Below, in pieces: positions 26,060 to 34,091 of a DNA stretch of 45,482 nucleotides (the first letter of the stretch is position 1; every line of letters begins with the position of its first letter). A program made the position numbers and the translations under genes. Below the pieces are notes generated by a model, which searched no databases, had not been told where the DNA came from, and saw only the letters and a program-made list of their open reading frames with translations. Origin of the DNA: a bacterium (GTDB taxonomy: Bacteria > Zhuqueibacterota > QNDG01 > JAFGCO01). The DNA lies in contig JAFGGN010000139.1 of assembly GCA_016930535.1 (NCBI GenBank), positions 1-45,482 of the forward strand, written 5' to 3'.

Positions 26060-26452
26060 ATGGGTATTGATGAACTGGTTCAGACCGTATTGAGTGAACT
26101 GCGGGAAATTTCAAAAACCCAGACAGTGGTAGGGGATCCTATAGAGTTGAAAGACATCATGGTCGTACCGGTTTCCAAGGTCAGTCTGGGATTCGGTATA
26201 GCCGGCGGCGAGGCGTCCGAAAATAAAAACCCCTACGAGGGTACCGGCGGCGGCGTGTCCATCGAACCGCAGGCTTTTATTGTGGTGCGGAAGGACAGGG
26301 TCGAATTGATTACGCTTTCAAAATCGGGAACGGTGCTGGGCGATGTCATGGAACTGGTCCCGAAGGTGATCGAGAAAGTCAAGGACTGGAAAGAGGGCAA
26401 GGGCAGCGGGGGGAAGGGCCGTGCCCAGGGAAAATCCGGAGAATCGAAATGA
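26060..26452 (+). CDS. GerW (YtfJ) family protein
   Basis: 130 residues from ATG 26060 with GAGGAGG (26048-26054). The family core is intact: TVVGDPIELKDIMVVPVSKVSLGFGIAGG (quoted in parts: TVVGDPIELKDIMVVPVSKV, then SLGFGIAGG), a GGGVSIEPQAFIVV strand pair, and KSGTVLGDVMELVPKV. The tail after about 105 is Lys/Gly-rich (WKEGKGSGGKGRAQGKSG). In sporulating Bacillus the family acts in germination, but homologues are widespread in non-spore-formers with unknown role. No other sporulation gene is seen here. It overlaps the next gene by 4 nt (ATGA). Confidence 0.9.
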   Translation: MGIDELVQTVLSELREISKTQTVVGDPIELKDIMVVPVSKVSLGFGIAGGEASENKNPYEGTGGGVSIEPQAFIVVRKDRVELITLSKSGTVLGDVMELVPKVIEKVKDWKEGKGSGGKGRAQGKSGESK

Positions 26453-26655
26453 ACCGCGGTCAATCCAGGCAGGAGAGCCTGTTCGGAACCTCGGAAATGG
26501 AGGGACTCAGGCACAGGATCAAGGACATGGATGCGCAGATTTCTCATGCCCTGAAAAACAATGATTATGCAAAAGCCAAAAAACTGACCGACCAGCAGGC
26601 GGAACTGCTCCAGGCCATGCTGGAAATGGGAGAGAATGCCCCAAGCGATACGTAG
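26449..26655 (+). CDS. Small UVR-motif-like coiled protein
   Basis: 68 residues, entirely helical apart from the ends. MEGLRHRIKDMDAQISHALK then NNDYAKAKKLTDQQAELLQ resembles the UVR motif of UvrB/UvrC and McsA (pattern: two helices with D[YF]xKAxxLxDQxxxL). Translational coupling to GerW by ATGA overlap supports it as a real gene. The last codons and the TAG stop lie inside the first copy of the palindromic repeat array that follows, so the original C-terminus may have been altered. Function unknown. Confidence 0.65.
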   Translation: MNRGQSRQESLFGTSEMEGLRHRIKDMDAQISHALKNNDYAKAKKLTDQQAELLQAMLEMGENAPSDT

Positions 26656-26750
26656 TATCGCTCGTGATACGTAGTATCGCCGTTATACGTAGTATCGCTC
26701 GTGATATGTCGTATCGCCCGGGTATGTCGTATCGGCCATGGCATCGTATC
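26646..26750. repeat. Tandem array of near-palindromic 15-nt units
   Basis: Units at 26646-26660, 26665-26679, 26683-26697, 26702-26716, 26720-26734 and a decayed one at 26739-26750. The core GATACGTAGTATC is a perfect GATAC-GTA-GTATC palindrome in copies 1 and 2; copies 4 and 5 carry ATGTCGTATC. The period alternates 18 and 19 bp. The array lies between the UVR-like gene and dut and overlaps the former's stop codon. Confidence 0.9.
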
Positions 26751-26789
26751 TCATAACGGCCAGAGAGGCCTAGGCAATCGGAGACCGAC

Positions 26790-27239
26790 ATGCAGTGTGT
26801 ACTGAAACTGATTCAGGAACCCGGAAACGAGGACCTGCCTGTGCCGTTCTATCAGACAGACGGATCGGCCGGTATGGATCTTTATGCTGCGGTAACGGAC
26901 ATGGTCACGCTGTCCCCGGGTCAGGTGACACTGGTACCCACGGGTATACGCATTGCACTTCCGCACGGGTACGAGGCTCAGATCCGGCCGAGAAGCGGTC
27001 TTGCCCTGAAGCATGGTATCGGATTGCTGAACAGTCCGGGAACCGTGGATTCAGACTATCGCGGTGTGATCGGTGTCGTTTTGTTCAACTTCGGGCCCGG
27101 TCCGTTTGTAATCAAACGGGGTGACCGGATTGCCCAGATGGTTATTTCGAAGGTTGAGACGGCCGTCATCCGGATCGTGAATGCTCTGGACGGGACCGGG
27201 AGGGGTGACGGGGGATTCGGTTCGACGGGGAGCGGTTAG
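26790..27239 (+). CDS. dut: dUTP diphosphatase (dUTPase)
   Basis: 149 residues, typical trimeric dUTPase. All five motifs are present: GSAGMDLYA (25-33), RPRSGLA (66-72), GTVDSDYRG (84-92), GDRIAQ (111-116) and RGDGGFGSTG (138-147). It hydrolyses dUTP to dUMP and pyrophosphate, keeping uracil out of DNA. GGAG lies 8-10 nt before the ATG. The gene follows the palindromic array and is convergent with the sigma/TM pair, with only 10 nt between stops. Confidence 0.97.
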   Translation: MQCVLKLIQEPGNEDLPVPFYQTDGSAGMDLYAAVTDMVTLSPGQVTLVPTGIRIALPHGYEAQIRPRSGLALKHGIGLLNSPGTVDSDYRGVIGVVLFNFGPGPFVIKRGDRIAQMVISKVETAVIRIVNALDGTGRGDGGFGSTGSG

Positions 27240-27249
27240 ACAGCAGAGT

Positions 27250-27483
27250 CTATTGAAAAGATCCGTGAATCAGCCACATGATGAACAGACTGACAGCAAG
27301 GACAATGAGTGAGGCAAGCGTCCAGATCCATGGCCTGATCCTGAACAGAGGAGACGTTTTTTTTCGCTTTCTGTTTTCTTCCAGGATCTTCTGCCAGAGC
27401 TGGTTCCTGATATAGCCCGCATCCTGATCCGGCAGTTTTTTCTCCCTCAGAAGCTGTTCGATTTCCTCAATGTTTTTTGTCAT
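27250..27483 (-). CDS. Small single-pass membrane protein coupled to sigma factor (candidate anti-sigma factor)
   Basis: 77 residues: a charged cytoplasmic part (1-50, MTKNIEEIEQLLREKKLPDQ...) and one membrane helix (about 52-70, WTLASLIVLAVSLFIMWL) with a tiny outer tail. Its ATG overlaps the sigma-factor stop by 4 nt. No zinc-binding His-Cys-Cys anti-sigma motif is present, and no sensor domain follows. The position suggests control of the sigma factor, but nothing in the sequence proves it. Confidence 0.7.
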   Translation of the reverse strand: MTKNIEEIEQLLREKKLPDQDAGYIRNQLWQKILEENRKRKKTSPLFRIRPWIWTLASLIVLAVSLFIMWLIHGSFQ

Positions 27484-28070
27484 AAAACGTTCCGTAAATT
27501 CTGAAGTGCCCGCCTGATATGCGTTTTTACCGTGTTTTCAGAGATTCCGAGAATTTCCGCGATTTCCCTGATGGATTTTTCTTCAAAATAGCGCAGTGAA
27601 ATCGCATCCTGATACTTGGGTTTCAGCTGCATGACGGCCTCGTGTATTTTTTTAAACTGCGCTTCAGTTTCCATTTCGTTTTCATGCTGAATCAGGGAAT
27701 CGTCCGTGGCTCCGTCATGTGCGAGGTGCAGGGAACGCTGTTCCGTCAATGCGATGGACCGTTTCCTTTTCCGGTAAACCAGGTTGACCTCGTTGACCGC
27801 GATCCGGTAAAGCCATGACGAAAAGGGAATCCCCTTGTACTGAAACTGGTGAAGTTTCTCAAGCGCCTTCATGAAGGTATTGGCCGTGATATCCTGGGCC
27901 ATCTCACGGTGATAGATACGCCGAAGCACGAAATTATAGATCTGATCATGATATTTGTTGAACAGATACTGAAAAGATTCCGGATCTTTTTTCGCGGCCT
28001 GAATCCATGCGGGCTCATCATCGGGTCCGGTTTGACCGGATTCGGCTCTTTCGGCTTCGGATCTTGTCAT
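27480..28070 (-). CDS. RNA polymerase sigma factor, ECF-type
   Basis: 196 residues. Region 2 at about 30-105 (FQYLFNKYHDQIYNFVLRRI, DITANTFMKALEKLHQF, FSSWLYRIAVNEVNLVYRKR). Region 4 at about 140-195 (LKPKYQDAISLRYFEEKSIR, EIAEILGISENTVKTHIRRA). There is no region 1.1 or 3. GGAG precedes the ATG. It is expected to direct RNA polymerase to a regulon not visible here; coupling to a small membrane protein suggests membrane-linked control. Confidence 0.92.
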   Translation of the reverse strand: MTRSEAERAESGQTGPDDEPAWIQAAKKDPESFQYLFNKYHDQIYNFVLRRIYHREMAQDITANTFMKALEKLHQFQYKGIPFSSWLYRIAVNEVNLVYRKRKRSIALTEQRSLHLAHDGATDDSLIQHENEMETEAQFKKIHEAVMQLKPKYQDAISLRYFEEKSIREIAEILGISENTVKTHIRRALQNLRNVL

Positions 28071-28156
28071 GATTTCTCCGTGTGGGGATCCGCTCTCTGG
28101 ATGCTCAATAACATAATGCAGCCATTCCGTTCAGGTTTCATGAACGGCTGGGTTTT

Positions 28157-28924
28157 TCAGGATTCTTTTTTTATTTCGTTCCAGACCTTGTCCATTTCTT
28201 CCAGGGTGGCCGTTCTCAGATCCCTGCCTTTTTCCCTGAAACGGGATTCGACCTTTTGGAACCGTTGAATAAATTTGTCTGTGGCACGGCGAAGCGCATC
28301 TTCCGGATGTACATGAATGAAGCGGGATACATTCACGAGTGCGAACAGAAGATCCCCGAATTCCTCGTTTACGGCCTCCGGATTTTTCTGCTCGATCTCA
28401 TCATGCAGTTCCTGAATTTCCTCTTCCACTTTTTTCCATACCTGACCGATGTGATCCCAGTCAAAGCCGACGGTGGCGGCTTTCTGCTGCACACGATAGG
28501 CACGGAGCAGGGCCGGCGCATGCACCGGGACACCGTCCACAACCGATTTCTTTCCTTCGTTTTTTTTCAGCTTTTCCCAGTGTATTTTTTGTTCTTCGGC
28601 TGTATGGATCACGGTATCGCCGAAAACATGGGGATGCCGGCGGATCAGTTTTTCAGTGATGGTTTCAAGCACATCCTGCATGGTGAAATGGCTGGATTCA
28701 GATGCGATCTGTGCATGAAATACGGACTGAAGCATGAGATCTCCCAGTTCTTCCTTCAATGCGCCGGGATCCCGGTTGTCAATGCTTTCAAGCACTTCGT
28801 ACGCCTCTTCGAGAAGGTAAGGTTTCAGCGTTTCATGCGTTTGTTCCCTGTCCCAGGGGCATCCGTCTTCACGGCGCAGGGCCGCCATGATGTTCACGAG
28901 TGTTTCAAATGTCGAACCAAGCAC
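28157..28924 (-). CDS. mazG: Nucleoside triphosphate pyrophosphohydrolase MazG
   Basis: 255 residues from GTG 28924, chosen for the perfect GGAGG (28930-28934) 5 nt upstream; the ATG at 28960 further upstream has no such site. Two tandem MazG domains are visible. The first has CPWDREQTHETLKPYLLEEA with EELGDLMLQSVFH. The second has GFDWDHIGQVWKKVEEEIQE with NEEFGDLLFALVN. The EExxE...ExxD metal-binding patterns are present in both. It hydrolyses (d)NTPs to monophosphates and pyrophosphate, and in some bacteria lowers (p)ppGpp. Confidence 0.95.
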   Translation of the reverse strand: MLGSTFETLVNIMAALRREDGCPWDREQTHETLKPYLLEEAYEVLESIDNRDPGALKEELGDLMLQSVFHAQIASESSHFTMQDVLETITEKLIRRHPHVFGDTVIHTAEEQKIHWEKLKKNEGKKSVVDGVPVHAPALLRAYRVQQKAATVGFDWDHIGQVWKKVEEEIQELHDEIEQKNPEAVNEEFGDLLFALVNVSRFIHVHPEDALRRATDKFIQRFQKVESRFREKGRDLRTATLEEMDKVWNEIKKES

Positions 28925-29002
28925 TGCATCCTCCGTTTTTAAGCATTTTCGAATGCACACAATGTGGACATTTTGCGATTAACAATCAAGGAAAAAGTAT
29001 GC

Positions 29003-29031
29003 TTGATTTGTGCGGGCGACTTCAGTATATT
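29003..29031 (+). promoter_or_regulatory. Promoter of the small membrane-protein gene
   Basis: TTGATT (29003-29008), 17-nt spacer, TATATT (29026-29031), about 30 nt before the ATG at 29061. Confidence 0.65.
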
Positions 29032-29060
29032 TCTATGAACCATTCAAACCAGGGAATATC

Positions 29061-29276
29061 ATGCTGGGCAGACGTTTGCCGAAAAACCGCCGGTTCGATT
29101 ATGAACCGAGATTCTACGATCCCAAAAAGGAGGAGCGGGAAGGACGGCGCATTAAATTCAAAAGGAATTACAGGCTTGCCAAGGCGCGTGCAAAGCAGCG
29201 GTCCCTGGTCTGGCTCATCATTCTCGCCGGAGTGGTTTATTATATTATCACTCTGTTTTCACGCATCAGTGATTAA
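29061..29276 (+). CDS. Small basic membrane protein
   Basis: 71 residues from ATG 29061, preceded by AGGGA (29051-29055). A strongly basic, tyrosine- and arginine-rich N-terminal half (RRFDYEPRFYDPKKEEREG, IKFKRNYRLAKARAKQR) is followed by one membrane helix (about 48-66, LVWLIILAGVVYYIITLF). It has a near-consensus promoter of its own. The FxYxPRFYxPxKEE motif is reminiscent of small conserved hypothetical proteins in Bacteroidota and relatives (recollection). No function can be assigned. Confidence 0.7.
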   Translation: MLGRRLPKNRRFDYEPRFYDPKKEEREGRRIKFKRNYRLAKARAKQRSLVWLIILAGVVYYIITLFSRISD

Positions 29277-29299
29277 TTACGGATCATTCACAGTGATCA

Positions 29300-31435
29300 T
29301 TACTGATCAATGTGTATAACCTTGAAAAATCCCCACTCCGCATGTTCACTTTCGCTTCCTGAGTACAATTCCTCGAATTGTTCCGGATGCGACCGCATCC
29401 AATTCAGCTCAAGGGATGTGGGAACGAAACTCATCACATAATCGATTCGTTCTTCGGCCAGCCGGTTCAGCCAGCATTCGAAGCATCCGTTCACTTCGTG
29501 ATAATTATCCGGATGAAAATCGACGATTTCACCGTCCCGCGTGACCGGAAGAAAATCGATGCGGTTTTGAAAATCCCTGCCAAGGAAAAAATAGGTGAAC
29601 CAGGACATGAGATTTCTGTGCGGTCCCGATGTCACGGCAATTCTCGTCTCTGTACCGGGCACGTCGGAATGCAGCGATGCCGGAATCCAGTACCGTTTGA
29701 AATCATGATTCAGCGTGCTGTGAGAGGCAAGCACATAGCGTGAATGATCCCGGTAGAATTTCAGCATGGACAGGAAAACAACAGGAAGAAGCAGAAGCAT
29801 GCAGACAAGCAGTGTCCGGTATGATTTGCGCCTCATCCAGCCGATGCACATCAGAGAAACGGCAATACCCGCAGCTAAAATAAAAACAGCCAGCATTTCA
29901 AGCGGGATCCACCCACGGAACGCAAATGCCGCGATATGAAGCACGGTGAATGCCATAAATGCCCACTCCAACGGTCCTGCGAGCCGGGATTTCCGGTGAA
30001 ACGATGTGAATCCGTACAGAACCACCGGACCGAGCATTGGCAGCATGAACCGGCCATTGTCCAGGGCCCATCCAAGCCTCAGCGAAGAAAACGACGGGTG
30101 ATAATACACGGCGAGCACGGCCGAGGTCCATCCAAAGACTGCGAGGGCGGGCCACGGCGTTTTCCTGATATTTTTGATCACAGCGGCCATGCAGAGTATC
30201 ATGGGCAGCAGGGTCAGGATGCTCATATGTGTATGGGGCGCGAAGGGAGAATTGAACAGTTCGAAAAAGGCCCGGATTTCGGCGCCGGGCCTGTAGGCAT
30301 TCATTTCCGGTCTTTCGAGTATATAAGTCAGTCCGGACGTGGGTGCACCGAGGTCGATTCCGAAAAGGGATACGGGCATGACTCCCAGCGGATATCCGGA
30401 ATGATAGACACTGCGTATCATCCAGGGTATGATCATGAACAGGATGCAGCCGGTTGCGGCGGCGAAATGAAGCAGCCTTTTCATGCGGCCGTGCCTGTTC
30501 CTGAATGCGTAAATGAGAACCAGTCCCCAGACCATGATGATTGCCGACATCATGGTGATTTTGACTCCTGCACACAGGCCGAAGGCCAGCCCGCTGAGTA
30601 TCAGACTGGTGAATGTGCCTTTGCGGAAGTAAACCAGCATGAACAGAAAGCCCAGCATGCCGGTCAGAAGCAGACAGATGACGACATAACCGGATCCGAC
30701 GGAACGGCAGAGAGCGGGAACGAAAAGCACATAAAACAGGCCTGTCCATCTGGCGCGTACATGGATCCGCAATTCCCGTCCGATCTCATATAAAACCAGT
30801 GCCAGGCCTGTCCATTCCGCTGCATCCACAAGGCCTGCAAGCAGATCGCTGTGAAAGAACAGCATGGCCCATGCCATGAAAACTTCGCCGCCGCCGTGAT
30901 AGGTCAGCTGGATCTGCCAGCCGGCCGGTGCCATCATCGGAATCGGACCGCCGGACTGGACCCAGAGCGCGGGTTTAACCGCATGATAGATCAGGGAATC
31001 CCAGGCGATCGGCGGTATCTGCAATGTCCGCAATACGGTCAGGCCGATGAATAAAAGGCACAGATAATAAAAATAACGGAAGGGGCCGTTCAGGCTGCGT
31101 CCCAGGGCCCTGAAAATGAAATGGATATCGGTTCTGAAGGCAATGAATGTATCCATGAAGGGATTGCCCGCGAGCCGCACGGCCAGTGTCACGGCCGAAG
31201 CCGTGATCAGTGCGGCCGGCACGGTAAAATGCCGCCAGATCAGCAGCACATGAAATAACACGGACAGGAGGACCATGAAGAAAACGATCGAGCCGCAGCA
31301 CCTCAGGATCAGGCTGCACCGGGGAAGCAGCCTGCGGCCGAGTGCATAGGCGGGATAAATCGCGGCCATAAGGAAAAATCCTGCGGCCAGCGTTCTTCCC
31401 GCGAATTCAAGATGGGGCCACATCGTTGTTTCCAT
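29300..31435 (-). CDS. Polytopic membrane glycosyltransferase-like protein (GT-C fold)
   Basis: 711 residues with about 12 membrane segments through residue 540 and a soluble C-terminal tail. The segment PPIAWDSLIYHAVKPALWV places an Asp (146) after an early membrane helix, as in GT-C enzymes of the PMT/ArnT type where this acid residue is catalytic. GLCAGVKITMMSAI resembles the AxxKYT-like stretch of the same group. GT-C enzymes use polyprenyl-phosphate sugars. The neighbouring GT2 gene, overlapping by 29 nt, could make the lipid-linked donor. ATG 31423 (GGAA upstream) is an alternative start four codons down. Confidence 0.7.
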   Translation of the reverse strand: METTMWPHLEFAGRTLAAGFFLMAAIYPAYALGRRLLPRCSLILRCCGSIVFFMVLLSVLFHVLLIWRHFTVPAALITASAVTLAVRLAGNPFMDTFIAFRTDIHFIFRALGRSLNGPFRYFYYLCLLFIGLTVLRTLQIPPIAWDSLIYHAVKPALWVQSGGPIPMMAPAGWQIQLTYHGGGEVFMAWAMLFFHSDLLAGLVDAAEWTGLALVLYEIGRELRIHVRARWTGLFYVLFVPALCRSVGSGYVVICLLLTGMLGFLFMLVYFRKGTFTSLILSGLAFGLCAGVKITMMSAIIMVWGLVLIYAFRNRHGRMKRLLHFAAATGCILFMIIPWMIRSVYHSGYPLGVMPVSLFGIDLGAPTSGLTYILERPEMNAYRPGAEIRAFFELFNSPFAPHTHMSILTLLPMILCMAAVIKNIRKTPWPALAVFGWTSAVLAVYYHPSFSSLRLGWALDNGRFMLPMLGPVVLYGFTSFHRKSRLAGPLEWAFMAFTVLHIAAFAFRGWIPLEMLAVFILAAGIAVSLMCIGWMRRKSYRTLLVCMLLLLPVVFLSMLKFYRDHSRYVLASHSTLNHDFKRYWIPASLHSDVPGTETRIAVTSGPHRNLMSWFTYFFLGRDFQNRIDFLPVTRDGEIVDFHPDNYHEVNGCFECWLNRLAEERIDYVMSFVPTSLELNWMRSHPEQFEELYSGSESEHAEWGFFKVIHIDQ

Positions 31436-32201
31436 GGGACTTCAGCCGAAGTTTTTTCCCGTTGGGATTGAAAATCCGGAACCTGAAAAGTTCCATTCTC
31501 TGAAGCCTGTAGCGGACGGATGTCCAGAGAACACCCCATCCGTACAGAACGCTTCTCCTGAAATTGATCGAGGAGGATTCGTTGTCATACCGGGCGGGAC
31601 AGGATATCTCTCCGACTCTGAAACCGAAGAGAAAGGCCTGTGCGAGCATTTCATTGTCAAATACAAAATCATCCGAGTTTTCGAGAACGGGCAATGTTTC
31701 CAGCACGCGCCTGTGGAAGGCCCTGTATCCGGTGTGGTATTCCGACAGTTTCTGCCGGAGCAGCATGTTTTCGATCAGGGTCAGAATGCGGTTTCCGATA
31801 TACTTGTACACCGGCATTCCTCCGCGGATCGCGCCCCCTGTCAGAATTCTCGATCCGAGCACGATATCGTACAGCTGTGTATGAATCAGGTGCGCCATGG
31901 CAGGAATCAGTTTCGGCGTGTACTGGTAATCCGGATGCAGCATGATGATAATATCGGCGCTTTCATCCAGCGCTGCCTGATAACAGGTCTTCTGATTGCC
32001 TCCGTAGCCCTTGTTTTCCGGATGATGAAATGTTTTTAAATCCAGGTTTTTGGCTATGTTCAGCGTGTTGTCCATACTGGCGTCGTCGACACAGATAATT
32101 TCATCGACAATGCGGCTGTCGATTTCCCGGATTGTCCGCTCCAGCGTTTTTTCTGCATTATAAGCCGGAAGTACAACGACGACGCGGTCATTTCCAATCA
32201 T
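31407..32201 (-). CDS. Family 2 glycosyltransferase (polyprenyl-phosphate sugar synthase type)
   Basis: 264 residues. GT-A fold landmarks are VVVVLPAYNAEKTLERTI, IICVDDASMDNT (Asp39, Asp40), GYGGNQKTCYQAALDESADI, MLHPDYQY (Asp91) and VLGSRILTGGAIRGGMPVYK. There is no C-terminal membrane domain, though a hydrophobic region appears at the end of the domain. The pattern matches dolichyl/undecaprenyl-phosphate sugar transferases such as DPM1-like enzymes. The overlap with the downstream GT-C gene suggests a donor-synthesis/transfer pair for envelope or protein glycosylation. Confidence 0.88.
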   Translation of the reverse strand: MIGNDRVVVVLPAYNAEKTLERTIREIDSRIVDEIICVDDASMDNTLNIAKNLDLKTFHHPENKGYGGNQKTCYQAALDESADIIIMLHPDYQYTPKLIPAMAHLIHTQLYDIVLGSRILTGGAIRGGMPVYKYIGNRILTLIENMLLRQKLSEYHTGYRAFHRRVLETLPVLENSDDFVFDNEMLAQAFLFGFRVGEISCPARYDNESSSINFRRSVLYGWGVLWTSVRYRLQRMELFRFRIFNPNGKKLRLKSHGNNDVAPS

Positions 32202-32338
32202 AATGTCCCAGGGTTTACGTGTAAATTCAAATATGAAACACCTAGTCCCAATTGTTTGTCAATATAGCGGATGTACCGTCCAATAGCAAGAAAAAAACGG
32301 CTGCTTCCTGCTTCGCCCGTTTCCGGGGGGATTACACC

Positions 32339-32367
32339 TTGCATAAGATCGGACCGCTTCTTATATT
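32339..32367 (+). promoter_or_regulatory. Promoter of mutL
   Basis: TTGCAT (32339-32344), 17-nt spacer, TATATT (32362-32367). The -10 ends only 5 nt before the mutL ATG, so the transcript would start at or next to the start codon. Confidence 0.65.
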
Positions 32368-32372
32368 GATCC

Positions 32373-34091
32373 ATGCACAACAGGATTCACATCCTTTCCG
32401 AATCGCTCATGAAGCGGATCGCAGCGGGTGAAGTGGTGGAAAGGCCTGCTTCCGTGGCCAAGGAGCTGATCGAAAACAGCATCGATGCAGGGGCGTCTTC
32501 CATTACCCTGATTGTCCGCGGAAGCGGGCTGGAACTGATACAGGTGACCGATAACGGTTCCGGCATGTCCGAGGAAGACGTCCGGTTGTGCGTGATGCGG
32601 CACGCCACGTCCAAAATTGCCAGTGCGGATGATCTCGAGGCCATCGGCACATTCGGCTTTCGCGGCGAAGCCCTGGCCAGTATCGGTTCCGTTTCCCGTA
32701 TGGTCATTGTCACACGGTCCGCGGAGGCGGAGGCGGCCACCGAATTGACCGTCGAGAATGGTGAAATGCGTGATACAGGCAAAACAGCGGCGGTTCAGGG
32801 AACGTCCGTTGCCGTCAAGGATCTTTTTTCCGCCGTGCCTGCCAGACGCAAGTTTCTGAAAAGCCCGGCCACGGAACTGCGGCAGATCATGATGGTTTTT
32901 CGTACCATGGCGCTGTCCCATCCCGGACTCGATTTTCTTCTCATTATCGATGATGAGAAGACACTGGATCTCAGGAAAACCGTACTCGAAAACAGGGTGC
33001 GGGAGGTTCTGGGCCGCGAGAAATTCGGCCGTCTGGTTCCGGTTGAACAGTCGTTCGGCAATCTGGATGTTCAGGGTTATGTCAGCCGGCCTGGTGAGTT
33101 TCAGAAAACCCGGAACGATCAGTTCTTCTATCTGAACAGGCGCTCCATTGTGAACCGCAGCCTGATGCATGCGGTCATCTCGGCCTACGGTCCGCGGCTC
33201 GGGAGGAACGAGTATCCCGCATATATTCTGTTTCTGTCAATCGATGCACACCGGTTCGATGTCAACGTGCATCCGACAAAAATCGAGGTCCGGTTTGCTG
33301 ATGAAAAATACATGCACGATGCCCTGCACCGGGCCGTGGCCGAGGCCCTGAGAACGCGTCAGTCCGTGCCCGAGTTTCATCTTGTCCGGGACGGACGGCC
33401 TGCGGGTCATGCACACATACCACCGGGTGTAAACAGGCCTTTCATAAACGACGGGCAGCTTTCGCTCGATGCGCAGAGGCCGGCCGGGGAAAAACAGGGG
33501 GAATCCGGAAGAGACGCGTCGTCCCGGGAACCGGCCCAGTTCTGGCAGATTCACAACCGGTATATTTTGTCCCAGATCAAGAGCGGACTCACCCTCATCG
33601 ATCAGCATGTGGCCCATGAACGGATCCTGTATGAGAAGGCCATGTGGGTGCGTCAGACGTCCGGAGCGTCATCCCAGCAGCTTCTGTTTCCCGTGACACT
33701 GGAGATTCCTCCCCAGGATTTGATCATCCTGACCGAAATTTTACCATTTCTGGAGAAAATCGGGTTCGGTATCCGTCAGTTCGGCGGCAATACGGTCATG
33801 ATCGATGCCGTTCCCATGGAAGTCAAATCCGGACGTGAAAAGGAAGTGGTGCTTGATATACTCGATGAATACAAGGAAAACCGGACACAGGTTCATGATA
33901 CGGGCGAGGCCGTGGCCAAGAGCTTCGCGTGCAAGGCAGCCATCAAATCGGGCGATGCGCTGACACAGCATGAAATGGCCGCCCTGGTCGATCAGCTGTT
34001 CGCGACCAGGGACCCGTACTTCTGTCCGCACGGGAGGCCGATCGTGATCAACCTGAGTCTGGAAGAAATCGATAAGAGGTTCGGACGCTGA
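32373..34091 (+). CDS. mutL: DNA mismatch repair protein MutL
   Basis: 572 residues. GHKL ATPase motifs: AKELIENSIDAGAS (Glu31, Asn35), DNGSGM (60-65), RHATSKI, GFRGEALASI (95-104). The transducer domain holds NRRSIVNRSLMHAV and NVHPTKIEVRF. The C-terminal dimerisation domain has the endonuclease metal motif DQHVAHERILYE (about 410-421) and CPHGRP (about 551), so this is a nicking-type MutL as in bacteria without MutH. No Shine-Dalgarno precedes the ATG; see promoter. miaA follows with a 4-nt overlap. No mutS is in this window. Confidence 0.97.
   Translation: MHNRIHILSESLMKRIAAGEVVERPASVAKELIENSIDAGASSITLIVRGSGLELIQVTDNGSGMSEEDVRLCVMRHATSKIASADDLEAIGTFGFRGEALASIGSVSRMVIVTRSAEAEAATELTVENGEMRDTGKTAAVQGTSVAVKDLFSAVPARRKFLKSPATELRQIMMVFRTMALSHPGLDFLLIIDDEKTLDLRKTVLENRVREVLGREKFGRLVPVEQSFGNLDVQGYVSRPGEFQKTRNDQFFYLNRRSIVNRSLMHAVISAYGPRLGRNEYPAYILFLSIDAHRFDVNVHPTKIEVRFADEKYMHDALHRAVAEALRTRQSVPEFHLVRDGRPAGHAHIPPGVNRPFINDGQLSLDAQRPAGEKQGESGRDASSREPAQFWQIHNRYILSQIKSGLTLIDQHVAHERILYEKAMWVRQTSGASSQQLLFPVTLEIPPQDLIILTEILPFLEKIGFGIRQFGGNTVMIDAVPMEVKSGREKEVVLDILDEYKENRTQVHDTGEAVAKSFACKAAIKSGDALTQHEMAALVDQLFATRDPYFCPHGRPIVINLSLEEIDKRFGR

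Noticed and set aside
26646..26750. Rho-independent terminator between the UVR-like gene and dut
   Set aside because: The palindromes are repeated without any T-tract.
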